Shown here: positions 62,659 through 64,000 of the stretch, one piece after another | How positions within the stretch are numbered: the first letter of the stretch is position 1 | Layout: every line of letters starts with the position of its first letter | Assembly (NCBI RefSeq): GCF_036226925.1 | Contig: NZ_CP109031.1 | Location: 1,736,001-1,800,000, forward strand | Direction of reading: 5' to 3' | Origin: Streptomyces sp. NBC_00659 | Lineage (GTDB): Bacteria > Actinomycetota > Actinomycetes > Streptomycetales > Streptomycetaceae | Length of the DNA stretch: 64,000 nucleotides | Notes under the pieces: model-generated | The model's input: only the letters and a program-made list of their open reading frames with translations | Databases searched by the model: none | What the model was told of the DNA's origin: nothing | Made by a program: the position numbers and the translations under genes

Positions 62659-63906
62659 ATGGACCTGCTGAACACGCTGGTGGACAAGGGGCTTCGGCGC
62701 GAGCTGCCGACCCGCGACGAGGCGCTGGCCGTACTGGCCACCTCCGACGACGACGTACTCGACGTGGTGGCCGCGGCCGGCAAGGTGCGCCGTCACTGGT
62801 TCGGGCGACGGGTGAAACTGAACTATCTCGTCAACCTGAAGTCGGGCCTGTGCCCGGAGGACTGCTCGTACTGCTCGCAGCGTCTGGGCTCCACGGCCGG
62901 CATCCTCAAGTACAGCTGGCTCAAGCCCGACGAGGCCTCCCGTGCCGCGGCGGCCGGGCTGGCCGGTGGCGCCAAGCGGGTCTGCCTGGTGGCCAGCGGG
63001 CGCGGCCCTACGGACCGTGACGTGGACCGGGTCTCCGACACGATCAAGGCGATCAAGGACCAGAACGAGAACGTCGAGGTGTGCGCCTGCCTCGGCCTGC
63101 TCTCCGACGGCCAGGCCGAGCGGCTGCGCGCGGCGGGCGCGGACGCCTACAACCACAACCTGAACACGTCCGAGGGAACGTACGGGGAGATCACGACCAC
63201 CCACACGTACGCCGACCGGGTGGACACCGTCCAGAAGGCGCACGCGGCGGGGCTGTCCGCCTGCTCGGGTCTGATCGCGGGCATGGGCGAGTCGGACGAG
63301 GACCTCGTCGACGTCGTGTACGCGCTGCGCGAGCTCGACCCCGACTCCGTTCCGGTGAACTTCCTGATCCCGTTCGAGGGAACCCCGCTCGCCAAGGAGT
63401 GGAACCTCACCCCGCAGCGCTGTCTGCGGATCCTCGCGATGGTCCGCTTCGTGTGCCCGGACGTCGAGGTCCGGATCGCGGGCGGCCGCGAGGTGCATCT
63501 GCGCACGCTCCAGCCGCTGGCCCTGCACCTCGCCAACTCGATCTTCCTCGGTGACTACCTCACCAGCGAGGGCCAGGCGGGCAAGGCCGACCTGGAGATG
63601 ATCGCGGACGCCGGCTTCGAGGTGGAGAACGCGGGCGAGGTGACGCTGCCGGAGCACCGCGCGCCGTCGGGCGGCGGCTGCGGATCGCACGCGGAAGCCG
63701 GGTGCGGATCGCACGACGGCGCCGGGTGCGGATCGCACGCGGAGGCCGGTTGCGGGACCCACGAGGGCGGCGGCGTCTGCGGCTCCGTGCCCGCGGCTCC
63801 GGCCGAGGTGCCCGCGGCTGTCGCCGAGGCGCCCGCCGACGCCCGTACGGACCTGGTCTCCGTGCGTCGCCGCGGTGCCGGAACGGACCTCGCGCCCAAT
63901 GCCTGA
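62659..63906 (+). CDS. bioB: Biotin synthase with Cys/His repeat tail
   Basis: A 415-residue radical-SAM enzyme that inserts sulfur into dethiobiotin. The SAM-cluster motif CPEDCSYC gives C65, C69, C72; the [2Fe-2S] ligand region includes VCACLGLL and [11 protein letters not shown], and the Arg of VRIAGGRE is present. After the barrel a tail of about 80 residues begins with four copies of [12 protein letters not shown] units (residues 340-371), then an Ala/Pro-rich end. The stop overlaps bioA by 8 bp. Confidence 0.94.
   Translation: MDLLNTLVDKGLRRELPTRDEALAVLATSDDDVLDVVAAAGKVRRHWFGRRVKLNYLVNLKSGLCPEDCSYCSQRLGSTAGILKYSWLKPDEASRAAAAGLAGGAKRVCLVASGRGPTDRDVDRVSDTIKAIKDQNENVEVCACLGLLSDGQAERLRAAGADAYNHNLNTSEGTYGEITTTHTYADRVDTVQKAHAAGLSACSGLIAGMGESDEDLVDVVYALRELDPDSVPVNFLIPFEGTPLAKEWNLTPQRCLRILAMVRFVCPDVEVRIAGGREVHLRTLQPLALHLANSIFLGDYLTSEGQAGKADLEMIADAGFEVENAGEVTLPEHRAPSGGGCGSHAEAGCGSHDGAGCGSHAEAGCGTHEGGGVCGSVPAAPAEVPAAVAEAPADARTDLVSVRRRGAGTDLAPNA
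63676..63771 (+). repeat. 24-bp tandem repeat in bioB (CGSH units)
   Basis: Four in-frame 24-bp units, each encoding Gly-Cys-Gly-(Ser/Thr)-His plus three variable residues. The first three share GGATCGCAC, and the fourth has diverged. Length change would be tolerated in frame. Confidence 0.85.
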
Positions 63907-64000
63907 GCTGTCCGTGCGGGAACTGCTCGACCTCGACCGGCAGCACGTCTGGCATCCGTACGGGCCCATGCCCGGCCGCCAGGATCCGCTGGTCGTGGAG
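63899..64000 (+). CDS. bioA: Adenosylmethionine-8-amino-7-oxononanoate aminotransferase, partial
   Basis: Only the first 34 codons are in the window, cut by its end. The sequence starts [20 protein letters not shown] and reads on [10 protein letters not shown], matching the N-terminus of BioA, where HVWHPY binds near the cofactor. It overlaps the bioB stop by 8 bp, so bioB and bioA are translated from one message. Confidence 0.85.
   Translation, partial: MPELSVRELLDLDRQHVWHPYGPMPGRQDPLVVE

Overview
The window is chromosomal DNA of a high-GC actinomycete, almost certainly a Streptomyces. The signs are very high GC with strong third-position bias, GTG/TTG starts, many 1-8 bp start/stop overlaps, and families typical of the genus: ATPase/XRE/DUF397 triads, a Lrp-linked arginine catabolic pair, paralogous ClpP and twin acyl-CoA dehydrogenases. 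No rRNA, tRNA, insertion sequence, prophage or CRISPR array was found by reading.

Layout. 1-4.2 kb: a SUKH-domain protein and a secreted tannase-like esterase, converging on a shared terminator. 4.4-18.4 kb: a complete high-affinity [NiFe] hydrogenase island. One operon holds the small and large subunits (hhyS, hhyL), a NifU/Rieske-like protein, three uncharacterised conserved proteins, the maturation endopeptidase and a 34-residue microprotein. A PadR-type regulator runs the other way, and then hypA-B-F-C-D-E supplies the Ni-Fe(CN)2CO cofactor. 18.5-31.5 kb is metabolic: a DUF779 protein, secreted phosphodiesterase-like enzymes, a paired acyl-CoA dehydrogenase/quinone oxidoreductase operon, a cupin regulator divergent from a flavin oxidoreductase, DNA ligase plus Nudix, succinate-semialdehyde dehydrogenase and a TenA-like protein. 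31.7-39.2 kb: an acyl-CoA dehydrogenase with divergent TetR regulator, peptide deformylase, murT-gatD (lipid II amidation), pfkA and a CtaG-like membrane protein. 39.3-43.6 kb: a LytS/LytT-type two-component system flanking an acetate/pyruvate-type symporter and its DUF485 partner.

43.7-50.1 kb: a Lrp regulator upstream of an arginine-degrading pentein hydrolase and ornithine aminotransferase, then an acyltransferase, a reductase and a secreted S33 peptidase. 50.1-54.9 kb: the full urease operon ureABCFGD on the minus strand. 55.3-57.7 kb: a Phd-type antitoxin, a ClpP paralogue, and a secreted NlpC/P60 hydrolase behind a long leader with the hallmarks of a c-di-AMP (ydaO-type) riboswitch. 57.8-61.3 kb: a LysE exporter with divergent LysR regulator and an ATPase/XRE/DUF397 triad. 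61.4-64 kb: biotin genes bioF (minus) and bioB-bioA (plus), with bioA cut by the window end.

How it works together. Two nickel enzymes (hydrogenase and urease) lie about 32 kb apart with all their dedicated accessory proteins, but no nickel importer is visible. The hydrogenase island would let the cell oxidise trace H2. The least understood parts are the three conserved hydrogenase-linked proteins (8310-11033), the four-cysteine version of the Rieske-like domain in front of them, and the PadR protein between the two hydrogenase operons. Another point worth attention is a near-identical 22-bp AT-rich element upstream of two unrelated genes (47.2 and 55.7 kb).
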